From the NCBI RefSeq assembly GCF_030064165.1, contig NZ_CP125947.1:1612001-1676000 (forward strand): a DNA stretch of 64,000 nucleotides, written 5' to 3'. Of the stretch, positions 39,753-48,669 are shown piece by piece. A model generated the notes under the pieces. That model was given only the letters and a program-made list of their open reading frames with translations. It was not told where the DNA came from and did not search any database. Made by a program: the position numbers and the translations under genes. Every line of letters starts with the position of its first letter. Within the stretch, counting starts at the first letter, position 1. Source of the DNA: Comamonas resistens. GTDB lineage: Bacteria; Pseudomonadota; Gammaproteobacteria; Burkholderiales; Burkholderiaceae_C.

Positions 39753-40719
39753 ACTGATCGACCTGTTCGAGCAGTCTGGGCAGCCGATTGCCGACGGCGA
39801 CGGACTGCGGCTTCGTGGGGTGCCCGGGTGGAGTGTCCTTGGACGGACATCTTTGACGCCGAAGCTGCTGGAGCAGTGGACCGACTGCGTCGGCTACGCC
39901 GGGAGTTACCCTGCATCGCTCGACGACGAACTTGTCAATGCTGACCTGACCGAAGATGAGCAGGCTGATCGGTATCGCTACCGCTGTCCTCAGACTTTTC
40001 GGTGGAAGTTTGTCCCCGCCGCCGAAGTCGCCGTCTACAGCGTTCGACCAGCAGCAATCCTGAGCACCATCGCCGATCTCCTGGGTATCGCGCAGGCTCT
40101 GCGAAAAGGGATCGATGCGCCGCTGCTGGACGATGCCCTCTGGCATTTGGGGAAGGCACGAATCGGACCCGCGCTGACAGACGTCTGGCTCGTTCGCGGC
40201 TTGGCGCACTCCGTCGAAGAGGTATTTCGCCACTTCAGCCAGACAAGTCTTCCTGACCAGGGTCTGATCTTGTCGTCTGGCGGTGTATTGCCGCAGTTTG
40301 TGCGCCCACCTCGCAGTTACCGATTCGCATCGCTACGAGCTGCAATCGTCGACTACGTCGCCACGCCGTGCATCGACATGGATCTCCTGCATCGCATCCT
40401 GGCCGCTTCGCCCGATGGCGCGATCCGCCCCGTGTTGCCGGTGCACTTCGACGAGTACACCAACACGCTGACCATCCGCACCAAGACCAAGCCCTGGACG
40501 ATCAAAGGAGAGCGTCAGGCTGCGGCAGTCCGCTACATGTTCGAACAGGCCATCAACGACAGATGGCTCCTTCCCGCTGCCGAAATTCTCGGTGCAGCCT
40601 ATGCCGACAAGAAGACCGCTCGCAGCCAGCGCATGCAGAACCTGTTCAGCGGCAACACGGAGTGGGAGCACTACATCGACAACCCTGAGAAGGGAAAGTA
40701 TGGCTTCCGCCGAGATTGA
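39715..40719 (+). CDS. Unrecognised 334-residue protein with a C-terminal winged-helix-like domain
   Basis: I do not recognise the family. The C-terminal 90 residues (WTIKGERQAAAVRYMFEQAINDR, AEILGAAYADKK, RMQNLFSGNTEWEHYI, KGKYGF) have the spacing of a winged helix-turn-helix DNA-binding domain. The N-terminal half contains a Trp/Arg-rich segment (YRCPQTFRWKFVPAAEV) of unknown role. The gene overlaps its upstream neighbour by 38 bp and is followed by a strong terminator, so the two genes form a closed operon. It may regulate, or act with, its partner. Confidence 0.75.
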   Translation: MSSKPLPTQSLLELIDLFEQSGQPIADGDGLRLRGVPGWSVLGRTSLTPKLLEQWTDCVGYAGSYPASLDDELVNADLTEDEQADRYRYRCPQTFRWKFVPAAEVAVYSVRPAAILSTIADLLGIAQALRKGIDAPLLDDALWHLGKARIGPALTDVWLVRGLAHSVEEVFRHFSQTSLPDQGLILSSGGVLPQFVRPPRSYRFASLRAAIVDYVATPCIDMDLLHRILAASPDGAIRPVLPVHFDEYTNTLTIRTKTKPWTIKGERQAAAVRYMFEQAINDRWLLPAAEILGAAYADKKTARSQRMQNLFSGNTEWEHYIDNPEKGKYGFRRD

Positions 40720-40746
40720 CCGGCCACCAGTTGGCAGCAGCACGCA

Positions 40747-40769
40747 CAACCGCCTTCGGGCGGTTTTTT
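40747..40769 (+). terminator. Rho-independent terminator of the divergent pair
   Basis: Stem AACCGCC/GGCGGTT with loop TTCG is followed by TTTTTT, about 30 bp after the stop codon. Confidence 0.9.
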
Positions 40770-40901
40770 GCTTTCTGGCCCCCGCTTTTCCCCGCAGAAG
40801 CTGCGCCCGTACATCAGCCCGTACATGGCGGCGGCAGACGCCCGCACAGGCCGACTTCGAAACTGACCTCATGAATTCGCAACAACCAGAAGGAGTGCAT
40901 C

Positions 40902-41114
40902 GTGAGTGTCAAACATCTGAATCAAGGCCAACTGGCCGAACGCTGGGGAGTCAGCGAAGCCACGCTTGAGCGCTGGCGTTCCGAGGGAATCGGTCCGGTA
41001 TTTCTGAAGCTGCAAGGTCGCGTCGCCTATCGCATCGAGGACATCGAAGCCTACGAGGCAGAGAGCCTGCGCAAGAGCACCTCTGAACGCGTCAATGCTG
41101 GAGGTGCGGCATGA
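40902..41114 (+). CDS. AlpA/excisionase-like helix-turn-helix protein
   Basis: The 70-residue protein is a MerR/Xis-type HTH: LNQGQLAERWGVSEATLERWRSEGIGPVFLKLQGRVAYRIEDIEAYE. Such small proteins act as excisionases or transcription activators of phages. It begins with GTG at 40902, 6 bp after AAGGAG. It is the first gene of the early phage operon, far from the recombinase, so a regulatory role may be likelier than excision. Confidence 0.75.
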   Translation: MSVKHLNQGQLAERWGVSEATLERWRSEGIGPVFLKLQGRVAYRIEDIEAYEAESLRKSTSERVNAGGAA

Positions 41115-41581
41115 ACCGTATCTCTCCCGATCAGGCATTGGCCACCCCAGCCGGTGAACTGGCTGAGCTTGCCAGCGAATCGCTGTTCCAGCTCAAAAAC
41201 GACGCGACTGATCTTCTTTCCATGGCCAAGGCGATCGTCGAGCACGTCGATCGCGCACTGGACCTCAAGTACGCCGGCCGCGCTCACCAGCTGCGCCTGG
41301 CAGCCGGCAAAGACACCGGCGTCGTCCATTTCGACGACGGGCACGTCCGCATCACCGCCGATCTGCCCAAGAAAGTCGACTGGGACCAGAAGCGGCTCGC
41401 CGAGATCACCCGGCGCATCGCCGCCAACGGTGACGACCCGTCCGAGTACGTGGAGATCAGCTATCGGATCTCGGAAACCAAGTTCAACGCGTGGCCCGAG
41501 TCGCTCAAGAGCGCCTTCGCTCCGGCACGCACCCTCAAGACCGGCAAGCCGGGCTTTCGTCTCGCTCTGCTTCAGGAGTAA
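41111..41581 (+). CDS. Conserved phage early protein, function unknown
   Basis: This 156-residue protein is not assigned to a function. It overlaps the HTH gene by 4 bp. The first 60 residues are helical (LAELASESLFQLKNDATDLLSMAKAIVEHVDRAL), a coiled-coil-like segment. The rest is mixed, ending in LKTGKPGFRLAL. It sits at the head of a recombination operon, where phages often encode nuclease inhibitors or host-takeover proteins, but nothing visible supports either. Confidence 0.6.
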   Translation: MNRISPDQALATPAGELAELASESLFQLKNDATDLLSMAKAIVEHVDRALDLKYAGRAHQLRLAAGKDTGVVHFDDGHVRITADLPKKVDWDQKRLAEITRRIAANGDDPSEYVEISYRISETKFNAWPESLKSAFAPARTLKTGKPGFRLALLQE

Positions 41582-41586
41582 TCGCC

Positions 41587-41901
41587 ATGAAAACCAAACC
41601 TACGCTGCTCGAACTGCTGCGCAAGCAGCCGGAAATGTATCTCCGTGATCTGCCGGAAAACATCCGCATCCCGGCACTGGACGGCAATCGCCCCGACGAA
41701 GTCGTGCGTCGCATCGAAGACGCCACCATTGATGACTTGGCATTCGCGATCCAGGGCATGGAGTTGGAATCCCGTCTGATCCATCGCCGTCTGAGCGGTC
41801 TGCGCGACCTGTACGAAATGGCCCGCAAGCGCGGCGCACTCGGCGTGACCACCGTCGCTGACGCGTTCGCCAGCATCAGCGCCGAGGAGGCCGGCAAATG
41901 A
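41587..41901 (+). CDS. Small helical phage protein, function unknown
   Basis: The 104-residue product starts at the ATG at 41587. It has the sequence LLELLRKQPEMYLRDLPENIRI and an Arg/Leu-rich helical second half. I recognise no motif. It overlaps the next gene by 4 bp in a chain of coupled early genes. The frame is open further upstream into the preceding gene, which I treat as chance. Confidence 0.6.
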   Translation: MKTKPTLLELLRKQPEMYLRDLPENIRIPALDGNRPDEVVRRIEDATIDDLAFAIQGMELESRLIHRRLSGLRDLYEMARKRGALGVTTVADAFASISAEEAGK

Positions 41902-42785
41902 GCCTCCCCATCATTACTGCAGACCAGCGCCTGGCCGAGCGCCGTGGTGTGAAAGGCGTGCTCGTCGGCAAGAGCGGCATCGGCAAGACGTCACAGCTCT
42001 GGACGCTGAAACCCACGGCCACGCTGTTCTTCGATCTCGAGGCTGGGGACTTGGCCGTCGAGGGCTGGGCGGGCGACACCATCCGTCCACGCACCTGGCA
42101 GGAGTGTCGTGACTTCGCGGTGTACATAGGCGGACCGAACCCAGCGCTGCGCGACGACCAGCCGTTCAGCCAGGCCCACTTCGATGCTGTGTGTGCGCGC
42201 TTCGGCGATCCAGCCGTGCTGGACAAGTACGACACCGTGTTCGTCGACTCCATCACCGTGGCCGGACGCCTGTGCCTGCAATGGTGCAAAGGCCAGCCGC
42301 AGGCCTACTCCGAGAAGACCGGCAAACCCGACAGTCGGGGTGCGTATGGGCTGATGGGCCAGGAAATGATCGCCTGGCTGACCCACCTGCAGCACACGCG
42401 CGGCAAGAACGTCTGGTTCGTCGGCATCCTCGACGAGCGCCTCGACGATTTCAATCGCCGGGTGTTCTCGCTGCAGATCGACGGCTCCAAGACCGGCCTG
42501 GAACTGCCCGGCATCGTCGATGAGGTGGTCACCCTGGCCGAGCTGAAGGCCGATGACGGCGCCAGCTACCGCGCATTCGTCTGCCACACGCTGAACGCAT
42601 GGGGATACCCCGCCAAGGACCGCTCCGGGCGGCTCGATCCGATCGAAGAACCGCATCTCGGTCGGTTGATGGAAAAGATCGCCGGCCCTGCCAGGCCCGC
42701 CGCCGAGCGACTCGACTTCGCGCGCCCCGCGCCATCTGCCGCGCCTGTCCCTAACACCGAATCCACTTCCACTCAGGAGTCCTAA
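41898..42785 (+). CDS. Phage ATP-binding protein, Sak4-like recombinase
   Basis: The 295-residue protein is a RecA-core ATPase of the phage nucleotide-binding type (AAA_24/Sak4). The Walker A motif is GKSGIGKT at about residues 24-31. LFFDLEAGD follows, and a Walker B-like VFVDSITVAGR lies near residue 115. Sak4 proteins anneal single strands with help from a phage SSB; the next gene encodes a candidate SSB. The C-terminal 35 residues are Pro/Ala-rich and disordered. Confidence 0.78.
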   Translation: MSLPIITADQRLAERRGVKGVLVGKSGIGKTSQLWTLKPTATLFFDLEAGDLAVEGWAGDTIRPRTWQECRDFAVYIGGPNPALRDDQPFSQAHFDAVCARFGDPAVLDKYDTVFVDSITVAGRLCLQWCKGQPQAYSEKTGKPDSRGAYGLMGQEMIAWLTHLQHTRGKNVWFVGILDERLDDFNRRVFSLQIDGSKTGLELPGIVDEVVTLAELKADDGASYRAFVCHTLNAWGYPAKDRSGRLDPIEEPHLGRLMEKIAGPARPAAERLDFARPAPSAAPVPNTESTSTQES

Positions 42786-42787
42786 TC

Positions 42788-43390
42788 ATGACCTATTTCG
42801 ATTTCAATTCCGCTTCCGAACAGACCTCTTTCGACCTGATCCCGAAGGGCACGCTGGTGCGCGTCCGCATGACCATCAAGCCGGGTGGCTTCGATGATCC
42901 GTCGCAAGGCTGGACCGGCGGCTACGCCACTCGCAACGACAACACCGGCTCGGTGTACCTGAACTGCGAGTTCGTTGTGATGGAGGGCGAGTTCGCCCGT
43001 CGCAAGATGTGGTCTCTGATCGGCCTGCACAGCCCGAAGGGCCCTGAGTGGGCGAACATGGGCCGCACCTTCGTCAAGGCGATCCTGAACTCCGCGCGCG
43101 GCGTTCACCCCGGCGACAACAGTCCTGCTGCGCAAAACGCGCGCCGCATCAGCGGGTTTGCCGACCTCGACGGCATCGAGTTTCTCGGCAAGGTCGACTG
43201 GGACAAAGACCAGAACGGCCAGGACAAGAGCGTTATCAAGGCCGCGATCACGCCCGACCACAAGGACTACGCCGCCCTCATGGGCGGGGCCGCAAAGCCT
43301 GCGGTGTCAGGGGCTGCCAACGGGTCGAACGCGTATGCCCAGGCTACGGGACGTGCCTCCGTGCCGGGTCGCCCGAGTTGGGCACAGTAA
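42788..43390 (+). CDS. Phage protein, probable SSB-like partner of the Sak4-like ATPase
   Basis: This 200-residue protein (MTYFDFNSASEQTSFDLIPKG) resembles phage proteins found just after Sak4-type ATPases, including DUF669/DUF2815-like ones. The first 150 residues are beta-rich (LVRVRMTIKPGGFDD, GSVYLNCEFVVMEGEF), consistent with an OB-like single-strand DNA-binding fold. A Gly/Ala/Ser-rich flexible tail ends the protein, as in SSBs. The assignment rests on position and gross features, not on a firm motif. Confidence 0.6.
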   Translation: MTYFDFNSASEQTSFDLIPKGTLVRVRMTIKPGGFDDPSQGWTGGYATRNDNTGSVYLNCEFVVMEGEFARRKMWSLIGLHSPKGPEWANMGRTFVKAILNSARGVHPGDNSPAAQNARRISGFADLDGIEFLGKVDWDKDQNGQDKSVIKAAITPDHKDYAALMGGAAKPAVSGAANGSNAYAQATGRASVPGRPSWAQ

Positions 43391-43403
43391 GGGGGACGCC
43401 GCC

Positions 43404-45080
43404 ATGATGCTTCGCCCCCGCCAAGCCCTGTTGGTCGAGCGCTCCCTGGCGGCTCTCGCCCAACACGGCAACACGCTGTCTGTTGGCCCCACCGGGTCGG
43501 GCAAGACCATCATGCTGTCGGCGGTGGCCGGCAGCCTGTTGGCCGAGCCAGATGCCAAAGCCTGCATACTCGCCCACCGCGACGAACTGACTGGCCAGAA
43601 CCTGACCAAATTCGCACGGGTGAATCCGGGCATCAGCACCTCCGTGTTTGATGCCAAGGACAAATCCTGGTCAGGGCGCGCCACGTTCGCGATGGTGCAA
43701 ACGCTGTCGCGCGACAACCATCTCGCTGCCATCCCGATCCTCGATCTGCTGGTGATCGATGAAGCGCATCACGCAGCCTCGGCGTCGTACCGCCGCGTAA
43801 TCGACCGCGTGTTGGACAAGAACCCGCGCGCCCAAATCTTCGGGGTGACGGCGACGCCAGTCCGCAGTGACGGCAAGGGACTGCGAGAGGTCTTCAGCAA
43901 CGTCGCGGATCAAATCACCCTCGGCGAGCTGATCGCCTCCGGCCACCTCGTACCACCACGCACCTATGTCATCGATGTCGGGGCCCAGGAGCAGTTGACG
44001 AAGGTCCGGCGCACGGCCACCGACTTTGACATGACGGAAGTCGAGGCGATTCTCAACAAGACGCCCATCACCGATGCCGTGATCCGTCATTGGCGCGAGA
44101 AGGCCGGCGACCGCAAGACGATCGTGTTCTGCTCGACCGTTGCCCATGCCGAGTGCGTGCGCCAGGCATTTCACGACGCCGGGGTGCCTACCGTGATCGT
44201 GCACGGCGAGCTGTCCGATGCGGAGCGCAAGGCGCGCCTTGCAGAGTACGAGTCCGGCGCCGCACAGGTGGTCGTCAATGTGGCCGTGCTCACGGAGGGC
44301 TACGACTTCACGCCTACGTCGTGTGTTGTTCTGCTGCGACCCAGCTCGCACAAGTCGACGCTGACCCAGATGATCGGGCGTGGCCTGCGCACCATCGATC
44401 CTATCGATCATCCCGGCGTCATCAAGACCGACTGTGTGGTGCTGGACTTCGGCACCGCCACCTTGATGCACGGTTTCTTGGAGCAGGACGTCAACCTCGA
44501 CGGGCACCAGCATCACGGGGAAGCGCCGACCAAGGACTGCCCGTCCTGTGAAGCCACCCTCCCGCTCGGCTGCCGCGAATGCCCGCTGTGCGGATTCGTC
44601 TGGGAGAACGAGACCGCCGAGGAAGGTGATGCGCTGGCCGATTTCGTGATGACCGAGATCGATCTGCTCAAGCGATCCAACTTCCGCTGGTGCGACCTGT
44701 TCGGCTGCGACGACGCGCTGATGGCGACCGGCTTCAACGCATGGGGTGGCGTGTTCTTCCTGAATGGACGCTGGCACGCCGTGGGCGGTGGCAAGGATCT
44801 GCAGCCACGCTTGCTGGCCGTCGGCGACCGCACCGTCTGCATGGCCAAGGCCGATGACTGGCTGAACGACCGCGAGTCGGCGGATTCCGCGCACAAGACC
44901 CGGCGCTGGCTGAACGAGCCGCCTACGCCCAAGCAACTGCAGTATCTGCCGCAGGCGCTGCGCGCCGACTTTGGCATGACACGTTATCAAGCCTCGGCGC
45001 TGCTGTCCTTCCAGTTCAACAAGTCGTCGATTCAGCGCCTCGTGGTGGCTGCCAACGATGCCCACCGGGAGGCCGCGTGA
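43404..45080 (+). CDS. SF2 DEAD/DEAH-box DNA helicase with zinc ribbon
   Basis: The 558-residue protein is an SF2 helicase: Walker A GPTGSGKT at residues 28-35, DEAH in LLVIDEAHHA near 118, and motifs V-VI (TEGYDFTPTSCVVLLRPS, QMIGRGLRTID) in the C-terminal half. After the helicase core comes a zinc ribbon (CPSC-x8-CREC-x2-C pattern) and a further 150 residues of unknown role. It probably unwinds phage DNA in replication or recombination. Start at ATG 43404; the frame is open upstream. Confidence 0.9.
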   Translation: MMLRPRQALLVERSLAALAQHGNTLSVGPTGSGKTIMLSAVAGSLLAEPDAKACILAHRDELTGQNLTKFARVNPGISTSVFDAKDKSWSGRATFAMVQTLSRDNHLAAIPILDLLVIDEAHHAASASYRRVIDRVLDKNPRAQIFGVTATPVRSDGKGLREVFSNVADQITLGELIASGHLVPPRTYVIDVGAQEQLTKVRRTATDFDMTEVEAILNKTPITDAVIRHWREKAGDRKTIVFCSTVAHAECVRQAFHDAGVPTVIVHGELSDAERKARLAEYESGAAQVVVNVAVLTEGYDFTPTSCVVLLRPSSHKSTLTQMIGRGLRTIDPIDHPGVIKTDCVVLDFGTATLMHGFLEQDVNLDGHQHHGEAPTKDCPSCEATLPLGCRECPLCGFVWENETAEEGDALADFVMTEIDLLKRSNFRWCDLFGCDDALMATGFNAWGGVFFLNGRWHAVGGGKDLQPRLLAVGDRTVCMAKADDWLNDRESADSAHKTRRWLNEPPTPKQLQYLPQALRADFGMTRYQASALLSFQFNKSSIQRLVVAANDAHREAA

Positions 45081-45499
45081 AATGTGCAGTCTGCTCACGA
45101 AAGGCCAAGGGCTTCGGCTACTTCAATCCACGCCTGCCGCGCAGCGATCCACGCCGTTACTCGGACCGATGGGTGTTCTGCTCCATGCGCTGCCAGAACG
45201 CATTTTCACGACTCATGGTAAAGACCGGAGGTCACATGATCGACCCGAGTGACATGGAGCTGGCTGCTATGGCGTCCTGCCTGGCGCCGCTTGGAGAGTA
45301 CGTCGGCGCCATCGGCATGCAGCGCCCGCTGGCGGACTACAGCAAAGACGAAGTGCTGATGCTGATCGACGTCGTGGTGACCGCCTACCAGGAACACATG
45401 CTCGTCGAGCACGAGCGGATGGCGGAGAAGGACCGCGCTTTTCTTGAGGAGCGACTCGCCCGCCAAGGCAAATCGGTTTCGACGGGGGTGCCGTTCTGA
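45077..45499 (+). CDS. Zinc-finger phage protein (DUF6511-like)
   Basis: The 140-residue protein begins with a treble-clef-like zinc site: MKCAVCSRKAKGFGYF, then FCSMRCQNAF (C-x2-C and C-x3-C). The remaining part is helical with a charged C-terminus. It resembles the DUF6511 phage family by its N-terminal pattern; this is from memory and moderately sure. It overlaps the helicase gene by 4 bp and shares its last base(s) with the nuclease gene start (TGATG). Confidence 0.65.
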   Translation: MKCAVCSRKAKGFGYFNPRLPRSDPRRYSDRWVFCSMRCQNAFSRLMVKTGGHMIDPSDMELAAMASCLAPLGEYVGAIGMQRPLADYSKDEVLMLIDVVVTAYQEHMLVEHERMAEKDRAFLEERLARQGKSVSTGVPF

Positions 45500-46254
45500 T
45501 GCTGGACTTCAATCACCGCCCCAAGATCCACGAGCAGATCGGCGCGCTCATCGATACCGCGCTGAGCGCCGAACGTGACACCCAACCCCGGCGCAACTAT
45601 CTCGGCGCGTCGCGGTTGGGCGTTGCCTGCGAGAGGGCGCTGCAATACGAGTATCTGCAGACACCGGTCGATCCTGGCCGGGACATGCCAGGTCGCGTTC
45701 TGCGCGTCTTCGAGGTGGGCCATGTCCTCGAAGAATTGGCCATCCGCTGGCTGCGCATGGCCGGATTCGATCTGTACACGCAAAAGGCCAGTGGCGGTCA
45801 GTTCGGATTTTCCGTCGCAGGCGGCCGCATCCAAGGCCACGTCGATGGTGTGCTGAACGGCGGTCCCGCAGCGCTAGGAATGAGCTATCCGGCCCTGTGG
45901 GAGTGCAAGACCATGAACGACAAATCCTGGCGGGACACGGTCAAGCACGGCGTCAGCAAATCCAAACCGGTTTATGCCGCGCAGATGGCCATCTATCAGG
46001 CCTACATGGAGGCCAGCGTTCCGGGCATCTCTGCGAACCCGGCGTTGTTCACCGCCATCAACAAGGACTCCGAAGAGATCTGGTTCGAGCTGGTTCCGTT
46101 CGACGGCGGCCTGGCGCAGCGTATGTCCGATCGCGCGGTTCGGGTCATCACGGCAACGGACAGCCAGGAACTCCTGCCGCGCCATGCGACCACGCCAACG
46201 CATGTCGAGTGCAAGTTCTGCCCCTGGCAGGACCGCTGTTGGAGTTCGACATGA
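45499..46254 (+). CDS. Cas4/AddB-like PD-(D/E)XK nuclease with an Fe-S cluster
   Basis: The 251-residue protein has the PD-(D/E)XK core: His114 and Asp116 in GHVDG, Glu135 and Lys137 in ECKT, and a downstream QAYMEA-type helix. Four cysteines, Cys44 near the N-terminus and Cys238, Cys241 and Cys247 at the C-terminus (CKFCPWQDRC), match the 4Fe-4S signature of Cas4 and AddB nucleases. No CRISPR array or other cas gene is nearby, so it is probably the phage recombination exonuclease that feeds the Sak4-like annealase. Confidence 0.82.
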   Translation: MLDFNHRPKIHEQIGALIDTALSAERDTQPRRNYLGASRLGVACERALQYEYLQTPVDPGRDMPGRVLRVFEVGHVLEELAIRWLRMAGFDLYTQKASGGQFGFSVAGGRIQGHVDGVLNGGPAALGMSYPALWECKTMNDKSWRDTVKHGVSKSKPVYAAQMAIYQAYMEASVPGISANPALFTAINKDSEEIWFELVPFDGGLAQRMSDRAVRVITATDSQELLPRHATTPTHVECKFCPWQDRCWSST

Positions 46255-48440
46255 TGGCCGACAACATCATCTGGCTCGACTTCAATGACGCGCCCGAGCA
46301 GCGCGACGAACTGACCTCTGACACCGATGCCTTGCGCGCTGGCTTGCTGGATCGACTTGAGGCCGTCCTCCACTACCTGTTTCCGCAGGGGCGCATCCGG
46401 GGTGGCAAGTTCTACGTCGGTGATGTCGATGGCAACCCGGGTAAGAGTCTGGTGGTTGAGCTGGACGGACCACGGCGAGGCCTGTGGAAAGACTTCTCCA
46501 CCGACGAGGGCGGCGACATCATCGATCTGTGGGCGCGCTCGCAGGGCCGCTCCGCCCGCAGCGACTTCCCTCGCATCGCTGGTGAGATCCGGCAGTGGCT
46601 CGGTCTTGCACAACCGAACATCACGCCAATGCGCCGCGATGTTCGCAGCGTGCCGATGGATGAACTCGGCGCTTACACCGCCAAGTGGGACTATCAGTCA
46701 CCCGAAGGCGAACTGATCGCCTGCGTCTACCGCTACGACCCACCGACGGGCAAGGAATATCGCCCCTGGGATGTCCGCGCCCGCATGTGGCGCGCCCCCG
46801 ACCCCAGGCCGCTTTACAACCTACCGGCCATCGCGAAAGCGCGAGAGGTCGTCCTGGTCGAAGGCGAGAAGTGTGCGGCTGCGTTGATCGCCTCCGGCAT
46901 TGCCGCCACCACCGCAATGAACGGCGCCAAGGCACCAGTCGACAAAACCGACTGGCGTCCATTAGCCGGGAAATCCGTGGTCATCTGGCCGGACCGGGAT
47001 GCACCCGGTTGGGACTACGCCGAGAGCGCGGCTCGCGCTTGCGTGGTGGCGGGCAGCACATCCGTGGCCATCCTGGTGCCGCCCGCCGACAAGCCGGCCA
47101 AGTGGGATGCCGCAGACGCTGTCGAAGAAGGCTTCGACTGCGCGGCATTCATCGCCCAGGGTGACCGACGGATCGTAAAGGCTGCGGCTCCTTCTCTGCC
47201 TACCTTCACGCTCGGCGAACTGCTCGACGATAACTCACCGCTGCCACCCGATCTGATCTCTCCGCGCGTGCTGACGCCGGCTGGCATGTTGGTGTTCGGC
47301 GGTGCGCCCAAGGTCGGCAAGAGCGACTTCCTGTTGTCTTGGTTGGCGCACATGGCGGCTGGCGCTGTATTCCTCGGCATGCAGCCACCCCGTCCGCTGC
47401 GCGTGTTCTACCTGCAGGCCGAGGTCCAGTACCACTACCTGCGCGAGCGCGTGAAGGATGTCCGCCTGCCGTCCCACCGGCTTCTGGACGCCCGCGCCAA
47501 CTTCGTCGCCACACCACAGTTGCGGCTGGTGCTCGATGACGCGGGACTGGCACAGGTGATCCCGGCGATCGCGCAGGCTTTCGGCGGCGAGCCTCCCGAC
47601 ATCATCGCCATCGATCCGATCCGCAATGTGTTCGACGGCGGCGACGCCGGCGGCGAGAACGATAACGGCGCCATGCTGTTCTTCCTGTCCCAGCGGGTGG
47701 AGCGCATTCGCCAGGCGGTCAATCCCGACGCTGGGATCATTCTTGCGCACCACACCCGGAAACTGGGCAAGAAGCAGTTTGAGGAGGACCCGTTTCAGGC
47801 ACTGGCCGGCGCGGGAAGTCTGCGCGGCTACTACTCGACCGGGATGTTGTTGTTCAGGCCCGACGAGACCAGAACGACCCGCCAGCTGATCTTCGAGCTG
47901 CGCAATGGCGCGGGTATCCCGCAACGGCACGTCGACAAGATCAACGGCGAGTGGCGCGAGGTCGATGCCAACGAGCGGCTGGTGATGAAGGACTACGGCG
48001 AGCGCTTGGATGCCGAGCGCCGCCGCAAGCGCGACGCCATCCTTCAGATCTTGTTCGAGGAGGCCAGCAACGGGCGCTGCTACACCGCCAATCAGTTCGC
48101 GGAGTCCTTCGAGGGCAAGGCAGGCCTGGGCGGCGAGCGCACCATCCGCGAACGCGTCTCCGCGCTCTCGACGCAGGGCTACATCAAATACTTCCGCAAC
48201 GCTGCGGACTACGGTCTGCCGTCCAGCGGCCGCACCAAGTTCGGCTATCTCTGCGTCGAAGGCATGGTGCTGCGCATGCCTGCGGGCGATGTCGACACGG
48301 CCACCGGCGAGTTGCCGATGCGCGAGTACACAGTACTCCCGACCCATTACAAGTGCCCGCATTCCGGCGCCTCGATGCCTGTCGAGAACCCCGACGTGTG
48401 GGTCTACCACGACGAATTGAACGACCCGGAGGCCTCATGA
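46251..48440 (+). CDS. Phage primase-helicase (TOPRIM plus RepA-like ATPase)
   Basis: The 729-residue protein combines two replication functions. The N-terminal part has a TOPRIM-like module: VVLVEGEKCAAAL near residue 200 and VIWPDRDAPG near 245. The C-terminal part is a RepA/DnaB-like ATPase with Walker A GAPKVGKS near 350 and Walker B PDIIAIDPI near 450. A winged-helix-like segment follows around residue 600. There is no obvious zinc finger. It starts at ATG 46251 with a 4-bp overlap; ATG 46254 is also possible. The AGTTGGCA repeat cluster begins 15 bp after its stop. Confidence 0.85.
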   Translation: MMADNIIWLDFNDAPEQRDELTSDTDALRAGLLDRLEAVLHYLFPQGRIRGGKFYVGDVDGNPGKSLVVELDGPRRGLWKDFSTDEGGDIIDLWARSQGRSARSDFPRIAGEIRQWLGLAQPNITPMRRDVRSVPMDELGAYTAKWDYQSPEGELIACVYRYDPPTGKEYRPWDVRARMWRAPDPRPLYNLPAIAKAREVVLVEGEKCAAALIASGIAATTAMNGAKAPVDKTDWRPLAGKSVVIWPDRDAPGWDYAESAARACVVAGSTSVAILVPPADKPAKWDAADAVEEGFDCAAFIAQGDRRIVKAAAPSLPTFTLGELLDDNSPLPPDLISPRVLTPAGMLVFGGAPKVGKSDFLLSWLAHMAAGAVFLGMQPPRPLRVFYLQAEVQYHYLRERVKDVRLPSHRLLDARANFVATPQLRLVLDDAGLAQVIPAIAQAFGGEPPDIIAIDPIRNVFDGGDAGGENDNGAMLFFLSQRVERIRQAVNPDAGIILAHHTRKLGKKQFEEDPFQALAGAGSLRGYYSTGMLLFRPDETRTTRQLIFELRNGAGIPQRHVDKINGEWREVDANERLVMKDYGERLDAERRRKRDAILQILFEEASNGRCYTANQFAESFEGKAGLGGERTIRERVSALSTQGYIKYFRNAADYGLPSSGRTKFGYLCVEGMVLRMPAGDVDTATGELPMREYTVLPTHYKCPHSGASMPVENPDVWVYHDELNDPEAS

Positions 48441-48454
48441 ACATTGCCCAATCG

Positions 48455-48653
48455 GCAGTTGGCAGCAGCGTTGCCAACTGCACTCACGTCCTTGCCAACT
48501 ACACGCAGTTGGCAAACCCCTGCCAACTGGAATCCCTGGCAAATCAAGGCGCTGCCGGAATTACCCCGCAGTTGGCAGTTGGCAACACTGCCAACTTGCC
48601 AACTGGCGCAAACCCGCGTGGTTGCTGGACTTTCTCGCGTTCTCCAGTTGGCG
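48455..48653. repeat. Iteron-like cluster of AGTTGGCA repeats, candidate replication origin
   Basis: The 8-mer AGTTGGCA occurs four times on plus (48457, 48507, 48570, 48577) and five times on minus as TGCCAACT (48472, 48493, 48521, 48589, 48597), plus one imperfect copy at 48646. The copies form stems: a 10-bp stem at 48455-48481, a 9-bp stem at 48492-48515, and paired tandem copies at 48570-48604. It lies directly after the primase-helicase gene. An initiator or origin role is inferred. Confidence 0.75.
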
Positions 48654-48669
48654 AAAACTCCCCTTCCTA

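Noticed and set aside
40805..40827. Short direct repeat GCCCGTACAT twice
   Set aside because: Only two adjacent copies occur with no structure or further copies; it may be chance.
45499..46254. Cas4-like gene as a sign of a CRISPR system
   Set aside because: I saw no CRISPR array and no other cas gene. The phage operon context explains the nuclease better.
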